A stretch of DNA of 62,000 nt from Lachnospiraceae bacterium (GTDB lineage: Bacteria; Bacillota; Clostridia; Lachnospirales; Lachnospiraceae). The DNA is taken from contig JAIDPF010000070.1 of the NCBI GenBank assembly GCA_029062895.1, positions 1 through 62,000 of the forward strand, written 5' to 3'. Shown here in pieces: positions 18,035-26,722 of the stretch. A model generated the notes under the pieces. It searched no databases. It was not told where the DNA came from and saw nothing but the letters and a program-made list of their open reading frames with translations. The position numbers were made by a program, and so were the translations under genes. Position 1 is the first letter of the stretch, and every line of letters begins with the position of its first letter.

Positions 18035-18095
18035 TTGACCGATGGTCAAATTACATGATATAATTTCAAACATTATAGTTTGACCAATGGTCAAA
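18035..18095 (+). promoter_or_regulatory. degV promoter with two TetR-type operators
   Basis: Two palindromes, TTGACCGATGGTCAA (18035-18049) and TTTGACCAATGGTCAAA (18079-18095), lie 45 bp apart centre to centre. The first contains the -35 TTGACC of a promoter whose -10 TATAAT is at 18059-18064 (18 bp spacer); the second lies just past the expected start of transcription. This is a classic repressor arrangement beside a divergent tetR gene. Confidence 0.8.
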
Positions 18096-18179
18096 GTAAA
18101 GAGAAGTTGTAAATAGGAAGTCATAAAGTCAATGGGTATAATTAGAATATTTTTAGGATGAAAGGAGATGGATATCCCC

Positions 18180-19022
18180 ATGAAAATAAGAATTATAACG
18201 GATTCCGCATCGGACATTACAGATAATAAAAGAGAAGATCTTACGGTGATTCCCATGACAATTTCTTTTGGTGAAGAACAGTATCAGGATGGAATTACGT
18301 TGTCCCATAAAGAATTCTATGAAAAACTGATTGAAAGTGATACTTTGCCTACAACAAGTCAGATTCCGCCCTATGCTTTCCAGAAGGCGGTAGAAGAAGC
18401 GCTTGGTCAGGAAGAAAAAGTCATTATTATTACCATTTCTAGTAGACTTTCCGGGACATGGCAGAGCGCAATGATAGCAGCAGAGAATTATTCGGATTCC
18501 GTTTATGTGGTGGATAGTGAAAATGTAACGGTAGGAGAACATATTCTGGTAGAATATGCTTTACGGATGAAGGATAACGGAATGGCGGTAGAGGCTATTG
18601 TAGAAGAACTGGAAAGTATCAAGAAGAGAATCCGTCTGGTTGCTCTTTTAGATACACTGGAATACTTGAAAAAGGGTGGACGGGTCTCTAAAACAGTTGC
18701 TTTTGCAGGAGAGATGCTGTCTATTAAACCGGTAGTTGCCATTGAAAATGGAGAAGTTGTGGTAATCGGCAAAGCAAGAGGTTCTAAGAAGGCCAATAAT
18801 TTTATTATAGAGAAGATTCAGGAATCCGGTGGAATTGATTTTGATAAACCCTATTTTCTCGGATATACCGGATTGAGTGATCAGCTGATGCGTAAATATG
18901 TAGAGGATAATTCCTCATTGTGGGCGGATCACGTTAAGGACCTTCCCATTGAAACGGTAGGAGGTACGATAGGAACACATGCCGGACCCGGCGCCATTGC
19001 GGTTGCCTGGGTTTCAAAGTAA
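18180..19022 (+). CDS. DegV family protein (fatty-acid-binding, FakB-like)
   Basis: DegV/FakB proteins hold a fatty acid and present it to a fatty-acid kinase. The family pattern is complete: MKIRIITDSASDI at the start, TLPTTSQIPP, ISSRLSGTWQSA, LLDTLEYLKKGGRVS and the C-terminal IGTHAGPGAIAVAWV. The start at 18180 gives the usual family N-terminus; the ATG at 18168 directly abuts AAAGGAG and is unlikely. The 280-residue length is normal. No fakA is nearby. Expression is probably controlled by the divergent TetR through the two operators upstream. Confidence 0.92.
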   Translation: MKIRIITDSASDITDNKREDLTVIPMTISFGEEQYQDGITLSHKEFYEKLIESDTLPTTSQIPPYAFQKAVEEALGQEEKVIIITISSRLSGTWQSAMIAAENYSDSVYVVDSENVTVGEHILVEYALRMKDNGMAVEAIVEELESIKKRIRLVALLDTLEYLKKGGRVSKTVAFAGEMLSIKPVVAIENGEVVVIGKARGSKKANNFIIEKIQESGGIDFDKPYFLGYTGLSDQLMRKYVEDNSSLWADHVKDLPIETVGGTIGTHAGPGAIAVAWVSK

Positions 19023-19067
19023 TACAATGAAAAGAATCATGTTTCAAATGATTAAATATTGTAAACT

Positions 19068-19097
19068 AAAAAACAGATCTCAATGTCTGTTTTTTTA
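19068..19097 (+). terminator. Terminator after degV
   Basis: AAAAAACAGA, an 8-base loop, then TCTGTTTTTTT: a short stem followed by a T run, 45 bp after the stop. Confidence 0.7.
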
Positions 19098-19144
19098 TTG
19101 GATTTTATGATTTTGACTACCATTATCAAAATTCAGTTTTTCTC

Positions 19145-19173
19145 TTGAATAAAAGAAGCAACTTTGCTAAACT
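19145..19173 (+). promoter_or_regulatory. Probable pgi promoter
   Basis: -35 TTGAAT (19145-19150), 17 bp spacer, -10 TAAACT (19168-19173); a second possible -10, TATTAT, follows directly. Confidence 0.4.
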
Positions 19174-19236
19174 ATTATAAGTAAAAATAAATGGTAAATT
19201 ATGGACAATAATTTTATGAAAAAGGAGCGAAGCAAG

Positions 19237-20586
19237 ATGAGTTCAAAGGTAACATTTGATTATTCAAAGGTAGCTCCCTTTGTGAAGGATCATGAAGTGG
19301 AGCAGATGAAAAAACCGGTTTTAGACGCTAAAGAAATGTTGGTTGGCAAGACCGGCGCGGGCAATGATTTTTTGGGCTGGATCGATCTTCCGGTCAATTA
19401 TGATAAGGATGAGTTTGCGAGGATCAAAAAGGCGGCAGCGAAAATCCAGAGCGATTCGGACGTATTGATCGTCATCGGAATTGGCGGTTCTTATTTGGGA
19501 GCAAGGGCGGCAATCGAATTTTTGGGTCACAGCTTTTATAATGTGATCAGCAAGGAGCAGAGAAAGACGCCGGAGATATATTTTGTTGGTAATTCCATCA
19601 GTTCTACTTATTTAAAACATCTGATCGATGTGATCGGAGACAGGGATTTCTCCCTGAATATGATCTCAAAGTCCGGTACGACCACAGAGCCGGCGATCGC
19701 GTTCCGCGTACTTAAGAAGATGGCAGAGGATAAGTACGGCAAGGAAGGTGCGGCAAAGAGGATTTATGCGACTACAGATAAGGCAAAAGGATCGCTGAAG
19801 AATCTTGCAACAGAGGAAGGTTATGAATCCTTTGTGGTACCTGATGATATCGGCGGACGTTTTTCCGTACTGACTGCAGTGGGACTTCTTCCAATCGCGG
19901 TATCCGGCGCTGATATTGATAAGCTGATGGAAGGCGCGGCTTCTGGAAGAAAGCGGGCATTGGAAGCTGACTATGAAGAGAATGATGCGTTGAAGTACGC
20001 AGCTCTTCGTAACATTCTGCTCAGAAAGGGAAAATGCATTGAGATTCTTGCCAATTATGAACCTGCAGTACATTATGTATCAGAATGGTGGAAGCAGCTG
20101 TACGGCGAGTCAGAAGGAAAAGATCAGAGAGGTATCTTCCCTGCAAGCGTTGATCTTACAACAGACCTTCACTCCATGGGACAGTTTATTCAGGACGGTT
20201 CCAGAAATCTGTTTGAAACAGTCATTGATGTTGAAACCTCAAGGGAGGAGATCATCATTGAGGAGGAGCCGGTAGATCTTGACGGATTGAATTATCTTGC
20301 GGGCAAGACCGTTGATTTTGTCAATAAGAGCGCAATGAACGGAACTGTTCTTGCACATACGGACGGACAGGTTCCTAACATGATGGTCCACGTACCGGAG
20401 GTAAATGAATTTTATCTTGGCGAATTGTTTTACTTCTTTGAATTTGCCTGCGGTATCAGTGGTTATCTCTTAGGAGTGAATCCGTTTAATCAGCCGGGTG
20501 TGGAATCCTACAAGAAGAACATGTTTGCGCTTCTTGGTAAGCCGGGATATGAGGCACAGAGAGAAGAACTTTTAAAAAGACTGTAA
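19237..20586 (+). CDS. pgi: Glucose-6-phosphate isomerase
   Basis: It interconverts glucose-6-phosphate and fructose-6-phosphate in glycolysis. Signature blocks are present: [49 protein letters not shown], and the C-terminal [21 protein letters not shown] with [12 protein letters not shown]. The start at 19237 has AAAGGAG upstream; the open frame begins at 19201 without an RBS. The 449-residue length matches the short bacterial form. Single-gene unit with its own promoter and terminator. Confidence 0.97.
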   Translation: MSSKVTFDYSKVAPFVKDHEVEQMKKPVLDAKEMLVGKTGAGNDFLGWIDLPVNYDKDEFARIKKAAAKIQSDSDVLIVIGIGGSYLGARAAIEFLGHSFYNVISKEQRKTPEIYFVGNSISSTYLKHLIDVIGDRDFSLNMISKSGTTTEPAIAFRVLKKMAEDKYGKEGAAKRIYATTDKAKGSLKNLATEEGYESFVVPDDIGGRFSVLTAVGLLPIAVSGADIDKLMEGAASGRKRALEADYEENDALKYAALRNILLRKGKCIEILANYEPAVHYVSEWWKQLYGESEGKDQRGIFPASVDLTTDLHSMGQFIQDGSRNLFETVIDVETSREEIIIEEEPVDLDGLNYLAGKTVDFVNKSAMNGTVLAHTDGQVPNMMVHVPEVNEFYLGELFYFFEFACGISGYLLGVNPFNQPGVESYKKNMFALLGKPGYEAQREELLKRL

Positions 20587-20630
20587 TCTGACAGATGCGC
20601 TTTGTATCCGGTCTATGATGATGAATAAAG

Positions 20631-20669
20631 AGGGGGTATCTCAATCCGGGGATACCCCTGCCTTTTTTG
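20631..20669 (+). terminator. Terminator after pgi
   Basis: GGGGTATC and GATACCCC form a stem with a ~10-base loop, followed by CTGCC and six Ts. Confidence 0.85.
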
Positions 20670-20677
20670 ACAGTAGA

Positions 20678-20740
20678 TGGATTGCGAAACTCTCAATGAT
20701 GCGCAATAGGAAAGTATTTAGACAGAGTTTCGCAATTGCC
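20678..20740. repeat. MITE-like palindromic element, copy 3 (short)
   Basis: Ends GATTGCGAAACTC and GAGTTTCGCAATTGCC are inverted repeats of each other; the interior keeps GCGCAAT but is shortened to ~60 bp compared with the other copies. Confidence 0.7.
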
Positions 20741-20769
20741 TATGGAATACAGATATGGAGAGGTTTGTA

Positions 20770-20845
20770 GATGAGAAACTGCCTGCGCGGATTTTTCATC
20801 GCGTGTCATCGAAGTAAAACTGCTCAGACATGGAGGATTAGGATG
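20770..20845 (+). repeat. Leader repeat L1, copy 1, ending at a start codon
   Basis: A ~75 bp sequence whose partner lies at 49460-49534 with roughly 85% identity. It opens with a hairpin (GATGAGAAA ... TTTTTCATC), continues with the words GCGTGTCATCG and TGACATGGAGG or CAGACATGGAGG, and ends at the ATG of the next gene, supplying its GGAGG ribosome site. Differences between copies in the stem keep pairing through a G-U change. Confidence 0.75.
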
Positions 20846-21799
20846 AATATTGTGATTTTGGAAAGGAACAGCGTAGGTACGGATATCGATATCAGCTGTT
20901 ATGATCAGCTGGGTCATGTGACTGCTTACGGCAATTCACTAAAAGAAGATGTTGCAGGCAGGATCGGGGATGCGGATATTCTGGTTGCCAATAAGGTGCC
21001 GTTAAATGAAGAGACCTTAAAGGATGCGCCGAAAGTAAAGCTGATCTGTGAACTTGCAACCGGTTATGATAATATTGATCTGGATTATTGTAGGCGGCGT
21101 GGGATCCGTGTCGTCAATTCCAGAGATTACTGCACCCCTGCAGTGGTGCAGCATACCTTTGCGCTGGCATTGTTTGTATTGGAGCATCTGCATTACTATG
21201 ATGGGTATGTTAAACATGGCGATTATGCGAAGCAGGACCGGTTTTCCCATTTTGATCTCCCGTATGCAGAGATACGGGGAAAGACCTGGGGGATCGTCGG
21301 CATGGGAAATATCGGCAGGGGCGTTGCAAGGGTGGCTGAGGCTTTCGGATGCCGGGTAATTTATTATTCCACTACAGGGAAGAATGTGGTGGAAGGCTAT
21401 GAAGCAGTGGATAAGGATACGCTTTTAAAGGAATCGGATTTATTGTCCCTACATTGTCCGTTGAATGAAAATACGAAGTATTTCATTGATGCTCAGGCTC
21501 TACATAAGATGAAAAAAAGCGCGGTATTGATCAATGTGGCAAGAGGAGCAGTAGTCAATAATGAAGATTTATATACCGCTTTAATGGAGGAGACAATTGC
21601 CGGTGCCGGTCTGGATGTATTAGAGCAGGAGCCGATCACGCCTGAGAATCCTTTGAGCAGATTGATGGATTCCAACCGTCTGATCATCACGCCGCATATG
21701 GCTTGGGCGAGTAATGAAGCAAGACAGAGGGTGGTTGAGGAAGTCTATAAAAATATAGAAGCGTTTTTACAGGGCAGGGAGAGGAATATCATAGTATAA
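20843..21799 (+). CDS. D-isomer specific 2-hydroxyacid dehydrogenase
   Basis: An NAD-dependent oxidoreductase of the D-lactate/glycerate/phosphoglycerate dehydrogenase superfamily. Rossmann motif GMGNIGRGVA near residue 150, catalytic Arg in NVARGAVV, Glu in LDVLEQEPI and His in ITPHMAWAS. Length 318 is typical of hydroxypyruvate reductase/glycerate dehydrogenase types; the exact substrate cannot be read from sequence. The start at 20843 follows GGAGGATTAGG; the frame is open from 20771, but that part is the L1 leader repeat. Confidence 0.93.
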   Translation: MNIVILERNSVGTDIDISCYDQLGHVTAYGNSLKEDVAGRIGDADILVANKVPLNEETLKDAPKVKLICELATGYDNIDLDYCRRRGIRVVNSRDYCTPAVVQHTFALALFVLEHLHYYDGYVKHGDYAKQDRFSHFDLPYAEIRGKTWGIVGMGNIGRGVARVAEAFGCRVIYYSTTGKNVVEGYEAVDKDTLLKESDLLSLHCPLNENTKYFIDAQALHKMKKSAVLINVARGAVVNNEDLYTALMEETIAGAGLDVLEQEPITPENPLSRLMDSNRLIITPHMAWASNEARQRVVEEVYKNIEAFLQGRERNIIV

Positions 21800-21858
21800 A
21801 GTCTCCGGGCGGATTTCGAAGATCAAAAGTTTTCAATATAAAAGGGTGTGGTTATCAT

Positions 21859-23391
21859 ATGGAGAGAGATAAGAGGAAAGCAAGATATTACGCGGTCATC
21901 AGGTTATGTACCATTCTGGTGGCGCTGGTTCTGCAGATCATATTAGTTGCCGGACTGGTTCTATATCTGCAGCAGTATGCGGTGGGAATCTATCTGGCAT
22001 TGGAACTTTTTTCTGCTGTTGTGATTTTTCAATTGGTTAATGAGGATAATTATAACCGGCAATTCTGGATCATGATTATCCTGGCGCTCCCGGGATTTGG
22101 ATTTATCCTTTATTATCTATGGGGTAGTCAGGCGAAGGATAAGAAACTCCATAAACGACTGCTGGATATTGAACTGGATATGAAGGCACATCTGATGCAA
22201 AGTCCGGAAGTGGCGGAGGACTTTGAAACGGTGCATATCAACAAGGTGCAGATCTCGCGTTATCTGCAAAGAGACGGCTTCCCGGTCTATAAGGATACGG
22301 ATGTGATCTATTATCCGCTGGGTGATGACATGGAAATAGACTTTATGAAAGATCTTGCTGCCGCGAAAGAAAGTATTTTCATGGAGTATTTTATTGTATA
22401 TAATGGAGAATGGTGGAAACGCATCCGTGAGATTCTGGTAAAGAAAGCGGCGGAGGGCGTTGATGTCAGACTTCTGGTTGATGATTTTGGATGCATTTAT
22501 ATGGGTGTTCATAAGCTGAAAAAGGAGTTGAAAAAGGACGGTATCAAACTATATTCTTTTGCGCCTTTGGAACAGCGAGTGGAATCCCTGTCTTTTAATT
22601 ACCGGAATCATCAGAAGATTACGATCATAGACAGTACGATTGCCTATACGGGCGGTATCAATCTGGCGGATGAGTACATCAATCAGCTCGACCGTTTTGG
22701 ACATTGGAAAGACAGCGCCATCCGTATGGAGGGGGCGGCGGTGTATAGTCTGACAGCTACCTTTTTAACGATATGGCAGCATTCCAGCAAAAAGCAGGAA
22801 GATATCGAACAGTATGCGCCAAGATGGGAAACCAAAGGAACAGGGTTTGTGCAGCCGTTTTCCGGTGGACCGCATCGAAATCCCAACAATCCGATCTGCG
22901 GAGTATATAGCAGGCTGATCAATAAGGCTAGGGATTATGTTTATATTACAACGCCTTATCTGGTACTGGATTACCATCTGCGGGATCAGCTGATACAGGC
23001 AGTGGAAAGCGGTGTGGATGTGCGAATCATAACGCCCCATAGATATGACAAATGGTATGTTTATATGGTTACGGTGTCGAATTACGGCAGGCTTTTGGAG
23101 AAGGGCGTTCGGATCTATGAATATACACCGGGATTTATCCACGCGAAGAATGTTGTTATAGATGATGAGTGCGGTATCTGCGGAACGGTCAATCTGGATT
23201 ACCGCAGTCTTTATCTCCACCATGAAAATGCCGTCTTTTTGGCGGATAATAAGGCAGTTCTGGAGATTAAGGAGGATTTTTTGAAGACGTTGGAGCAGTG
23301 TAAAGAGATTAGTTATGAACAGTGGAAGAAGCGTCCGATACGTCAGAGGTTTGTACAGAGCGTATTAAAAATACTATCGCCATTATTATAA
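21859..23391 (+). CDS. cls: Cardiolipin synthase (phospholipase D family)
   Basis: It joins two phosphatidylglycerols into cardiolipin at the membrane. Two N-terminal transmembrane segments (residues ~10-55) and a third at ~68-88 precede two HKD motifs: HQKITIIDSTIAYTGGIN (~257-275) and HAKNVVIDDECGICGTVN (~430-447). The 510-residue length is typical. GGGTGTGGTTATCAT lies before the ATG, a version of the recurrent GTT-containing start layout. It sits 60 bp after the dehydrogenase gene and could be cotranscribed. Confidence 0.95.
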   Translation: MERDKRKARYYAVIRLCTILVALVLQIILVAGLVLYLQQYAVGIYLALELFSAVVIFQLVNEDNYNRQFWIMIILALPGFGFILYYLWGSQAKDKKLHKRLLDIELDMKAHLMQSPEVAEDFETVHINKVQISRYLQRDGFPVYKDTDVIYYPLGDDMEIDFMKDLAAAKESIFMEYFIVYNGEWWKRIREILVKKAAEGVDVRLLVDDFGCIYMGVHKLKKELKKDGIKLYSFAPLEQRVESLSFNYRNHQKITIIDSTIAYTGGINLADEYINQLDRFGHWKDSAIRMEGAAVYSLTATFLTIWQHSSKKQEDIEQYAPRWETKGTGFVQPFSGGPHRNPNNPICGVYSRLINKARDYVYITTPYLVLDYHLRDQLIQAVESGVDVRIITPHRYDKWYVYMVTVSNYGRLLEKGVRIYEYTPGFIHAKNVVIDDECGICGTVNLDYRSLYLHHENAVFLADNKAVLEIKEDFLKTLEQCKEISYEQWKKRPIRQRFVQSVLKILSPLL

Positions 23392-23431
23392 AAAATGTTT
23401 AATATTATATTAACATGAGGAGGAGTTTGGT

Positions 23432-24616
23432 ATGATTTCACAGGAGTTTAAAGAAATGATCAGCGCGCCGTCCGTAATCAGGGCATTGTCCGTTTATGCA
23501 ACGGAGCGTGGAAAAGAGATCGGTTACGAGAATGTATTTGATTACAGTCTGGGTAATCCGTCTGTGCCGGTGCCGAAGGAATTGACAGAAGCAATGATTG
23601 AACTGCTTCAAACGAAGGATTCCACATATCTTCATGGATACAGCCCCAATCCGGGCAATCCCGAAGCCAGAGAAGCGACAGCAAAGTCGTTAAATAAGAG
23701 ATTCGGTATGGATTATAAGACCGACCATATCTTTATGACGTCGGGAGCTGCTGGCGCGGTAGCCCATGCGGTGCGCTGCGTGACAAAACCGGGCGACGAA
23801 GTATTGACCTTTGCGCCGTATTTCCCGGAATATAACCCATATATCAATAAGGCGGGGGCTGTACTGAAAGTAGTGCCTGCCAGTACAAAGGATTTCCAGA
23901 TCAATTTTGAAGCATTTGAGGAAATGCTGAATGAAAAGGTCATGGCAATTCTGATCAATACACCGAACAATCCATCTGGTATTGTATATTCTTCAGAAAC
24001 GATCCGGAAGCTTGCAGACCTGCTAAGGGCAAAGGAAAAGGAATATGGTCATGAAATTTTTATCATCTCTGATGAGCCATACAGGGAAATTGTATTTAAA
24101 GGAGTTGACGCACCGTATATTTCAAAGTTTTATGACAATACTTTATCCTGTTATTCCTATTCTAAATCCATGTCTATCCCCGGTGAGAGGCTTGGATACG
24201 TTGCTGTGAATCCAAACTGTAAAGATGCGGAGTTGATCGTGCCGATGTGTTGCCAGATTTCCAGAGGAACGGGGCATAACTGTCCGGCGTCCCTGATCCA
24301 GCTTGCTGTGGCAAAAGTGATCGATAAGACAAGCGATCTGTCCGTTTATGAGACAAATATGAATATCCTTTATCAGGAACTGACTGATTTGGGATTTGAA
24401 TGTGTGAAGCCGGGCGGAACATTTTACATTTTCCCGAAGGCATTGGAGGAAGACGCGATTGCATTTTCCGAAAAGGCAAAGAAGTATGACCTGATTCTGG
24501 TGCCAAGTGATTCCTTTGGCGTAAAAGGATATTTTAGGATGGCTTATTGTGTAGATACCGAGAAGGTGTACCGCTCGCTGGAAGCTTTAAGAAAATTTGT
24601 AAAAAGTGAATATTGA
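23432..24616 (+). CDS. Pyridoxal-phosphate aminotransferase, class I/II
   Basis: Fold-type I aminotransferase with the PLP-lysine motif YSYSKSMSIPGERLGY (Lys ~247), the NNPSG substrate motif (TPNNPSGIVY) and the glycine-rich TSGAAGAVAHAV. Length 394. The specificity (aspartate, aromatic or other) cannot be decided from sequence. AGGAGGAGTTTGGT precedes the ATG. It lies 40 bp after cls. Confidence 0.93.
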   Translation: MISQEFKEMISAPSVIRALSVYATERGKEIGYENVFDYSLGNPSVPVPKELTEAMIELLQTKDSTYLHGYSPNPGNPEAREATAKSLNKRFGMDYKTDHIFMTSGAAGAVAHAVRCVTKPGDEVLTFAPYFPEYNPYINKAGAVLKVVPASTKDFQINFEAFEEMLNEKVMAILINTPNNPSGIVYSSETIRKLADLLRAKEKEYGHEIFIISDEPYREIVFKGVDAPYISKFYDNTLSCYSYSKSMSIPGERLGYVAVNPNCKDAELIVPMCCQISRGTGHNCPASLIQLAVAKVIDKTSDLSVYETNMNILYQELTDLGFECVKPGGTFYIFPKALEEDAIAFSEKAKKYDLILVPSDSFGVKGYFRMAYCVDTEKVYRSLEALRKFVKSEY

Positions 24617-24628
24617 TTTGATTTGAAA

Positions 24629-24712
24629 GGTAATTGCGAAAGAGTTATGTAAGCCTCATGGACAGAATTATGGAATGAAAAATGATAAAGCAATTGTTTT
24701 ACAATTATCTAT
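24629..24712. repeat. MITE-like palindromic element, copy 4
   Basis: Left end GGTAATTGCGAAAGAGTTATG and the internal words AAGCCTCATGGACAGAATT match the copy at 47.2 kb. The right end is decayed (AAGCAATTGTTTTACAATTATC), so this copy looks old. Confidence 0.7.
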
Positions 24713-24741
24713 TTTGATTTGAGAAAGGGAGGATAAAGATC

Positions 24742-25602
24742 ATGATACAGGCCGGTCTTGTTTTGGAAGGCGGAGGAATGCGCGGAGTTTATACTGCCGG
24801 TATTTTGGATTTTTTTCTGGAAAAAGGATTGCAGTTTGCTTCCTGCTATGGAGTATCTGCGGGCGCGTGTCATCTGGCAAGTTATATGTCGGGACAGAAG
24901 GGACGGGCTTTAAAAGTATCCATCGATTATCTGGATGATAAGGAATACTGCAGCCCGTACAGCCTGTTTAAAACAGGAGACCTGTTCGGGGTAGATATGT
25001 GTTATAACCGTATCCCTAATGAGTTAAATCTTTATGATTATGAAGCATTTAAGAGATATCCGGGCAAAGGCTATGCTGTTGTAACGAACATAGAGACAGG
25101 CCGGCCGGAATATATTGAACTAAAGGATATGTATCAGGATATTACAGCGATCCGCGCATCTGCGTCTCTTCCTTTGGTTTCGCGTAACGTGGAAATAGGG
25201 GGTAAGAAGTATCTGGATGGTGGAATATCAGATTCTATTCCTATCCGCAGATCCATCAAGGATGGAAATCAAAAGAACGTGATTGTGTTGACGCAGCCCT
25301 ATGGTTACCGGAAGAAACCGTCTTCCCAGATATCGCTGATCCGTGCGAAATATAAAAAGTATCCCAAGCTGGTAGAAGATATGGAAAAGAGACATATCCG
25401 TTATAATAAGACACTGAGGTTGATTGAAAAAGAGGAAATGGAAGGCAGGGCGTTTGTTTTCCGTCCGGAGATGTTGGTCAAGATCAACCGGATCGAAAAG
25501 GACGTAAAAAAGCTAAAGATAGTGTATCTGCAGGGATATTATGATGCGTCGATCAATTATGATCTTATGAAAAAATTCTTAGGAATTAAAAGAAAATACT
25601 AA
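24742..25602 (+). CDS. Patatin-like phospholipase
   Basis: Serine lipid hydrolase of the patatin/RssA type, predicted cytoplasmic. Oxyanion loop EGGGMRGVYTAG (~9-20), nucleophile elbow GVSAG (Ser ~41) and the Asp-Gly-Gly of the catalytic dyad in LDGGISDSIPI. The 286-residue length matches the bacterial YjjU/RssA-like subgroup. GGGAGGATAAAGATC precedes the ATG. Substrate unknown. It is separated from the aminotransferase gene by a MITE-like repeat. Confidence 0.93.
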   Translation: MIQAGLVLEGGGMRGVYTAGILDFFLEKGLQFASCYGVSAGACHLASYMSGQKGRALKVSIDYLDDKEYCSPYSLFKTGDLFGVDMCYNRIPNELNLYDYEAFKRYPGKGYAVVTNIETGRPEYIELKDMYQDITAIRASASLPLVSRNVEIGGKKYLDGGISDSIPIRRSIKDGNQKNVIVLTQPYGYRKKPSSQISLIRAKYKKYPKLVEDMEKRHIRYNKTLRLIEKEEMEGRAFVFRPEMLVKINRIEKDVKKLKIVYLQGYYDASINYDLMKKFLGIKRKY

Positions 25603-25639
25603 GCTAAGATATGATATATGCAGATAATAACAAAAAGAA

Positions 25640-25680
25640 ACAGGTAAATTTGTGCCTGCGGCCCAAATTTTGCAGGTTAT
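25640..25680. repeat. Small palindrome sharing a word with the 7.6 kb cluster
   Basis: AAATTTGTGCCTGCGGCCCAAATTT-like hairpin (arms AAATTTG and CAAATTT). The word AAATTTGTGCCT also occurs on the minus strand at about 7605-7619. Confidence 0.45.
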
Positions 25681-25702
25681 TAGTAAGATATGGGGATTAA
25701 TA

Positions 25703-26614
25703 ATGGAAATGATAGAGATCTTCAAAGCAATATTATTTGGAATTTTGGAAGGGATCACGGAATGGCTTCCGGTCAGCAGCACGGGGCATCTGATCTTATT
25801 GAACGAATGGGTGCAGTTTGGCATCTGTGAATCGGAAGAAAAGCTGGCTGCCTTTATGGAAGTATTTGATGTGGTCATTCAGCTTGGAGCGATCCTTGCA
25901 GTAGTGATTATCTTCTTTAAGGATATCTGGCCGTTTGGGTGGAAGAAGGTGAAAGCTTCCGCAGAGGATATTGCAAAAGAAAAAACAGGGTGGAGTTTCG
26001 GCAGGATTTTGGTATGGAAAGATATTATTTTCCTATGGATCAAGATCTTCGTAGCATGTGTACCGGCGATGATCTATGGATTTTTGCTGGATAGCTGGAT
26101 GGAAGAGAAGATGGCACTTTATAAGCCTGTTATTGTGGCTGTAATGCTGATTCTGGTGGGAATTGTGTTTTTTGCGGCGGAGAATTACTATAAAGGGAAA
26201 CAGGCAAAGATCACAACAGCAGAAGCGCTGGATTACCGACTTGCTTTTTGGATCGGTGTATTTCAGTTGGTTGCAGCGGTTCTGCCCGGCACAAGCCGTT
26301 CCGGAGCAACGATCATTGGCGGGCTTTTATTGGGCTTATCCAGAAGCGTGGCGGCGGAATTTACTTTTTATCTGGCAGTTCCTACGATGTTTGGCGCCAG
26401 TCTGTTGAAAGTGGTAAAGTTCCTGATGGAGGGGCTGAGCTTTACCTCTGCTGAGATGATGATCCTTTTGATTAGTTCCGTAACTGCATTTGTAGTATCA
26501 ATCATTGTAATTAAATTCTTTATGGCTTATATCAAGAAGCATGATTTTAAAGTATTTGGCTGGTATCGAATCGTTCTGGGAGCGATAGTGCTTATTTATT
26601 TTATATTTCAATAA
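25703..26614 (+). CDS. uppP: Undecaprenyl-diphosphate phosphatase
   Basis: Integral membrane enzyme (BacA family) that recycles the cell-wall lipid carrier. Both signature loops are present: ILEGITEWLPVSSTGHLIL near the N-terminus and VLPGTSRSGATIIGGLLLG near residue 205. Seven or eight transmembrane helices, 303 residues. The start at 25703 (MEMIEIFKAI) fits the family; the frame begins at 25652. Such genes also give bacitracin tolerance. Confidence 0.95.
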   Translation: MEMIEIFKAILFGILEGITEWLPVSSTGHLILLNEWVQFGICESEEKLAAFMEVFDVVIQLGAILAVVIIFFKDIWPFGWKKVKASAEDIAKEKTGWSFGRILVWKDIIFLWIKIFVACVPAMIYGFLLDSWMEEKMALYKPVIVAVMLILVGIVFFAAENYYKGKQAKITTAEALDYRLAFWIGVFQLVAAVLPGTSRSGATIIGGLLLGLSRSVAAEFTFYLAVPTMFGASLLKVVKFLMEGLSFTSAEMMILLISSVTAFVVSIIVIKFFMAYIKKHDFKVFGWYRIVLGAIVLIYFIFQ

Positions 26615-26617
26615 TAT

Positions 26618-26646
26618 TTGACTTTTTGCAGATTTTGGGGTATCAT
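26618..26646 (+). promoter_or_regulatory. Promoter of the DUF6465 gene
   Basis: -35 TTGACT (26618-26623), 17 bp spacer, -10 TATCAT (26641-26646), 77 bp before the start codon. Confidence 0.6.
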
Positions 26647-26722
26647 TATAAGATAATGGGTTAACTTTACGAGTGGATAAGATTATAATGAAATGCTGTT
26701 ATGGATGAAAGGAGCCCCACAA

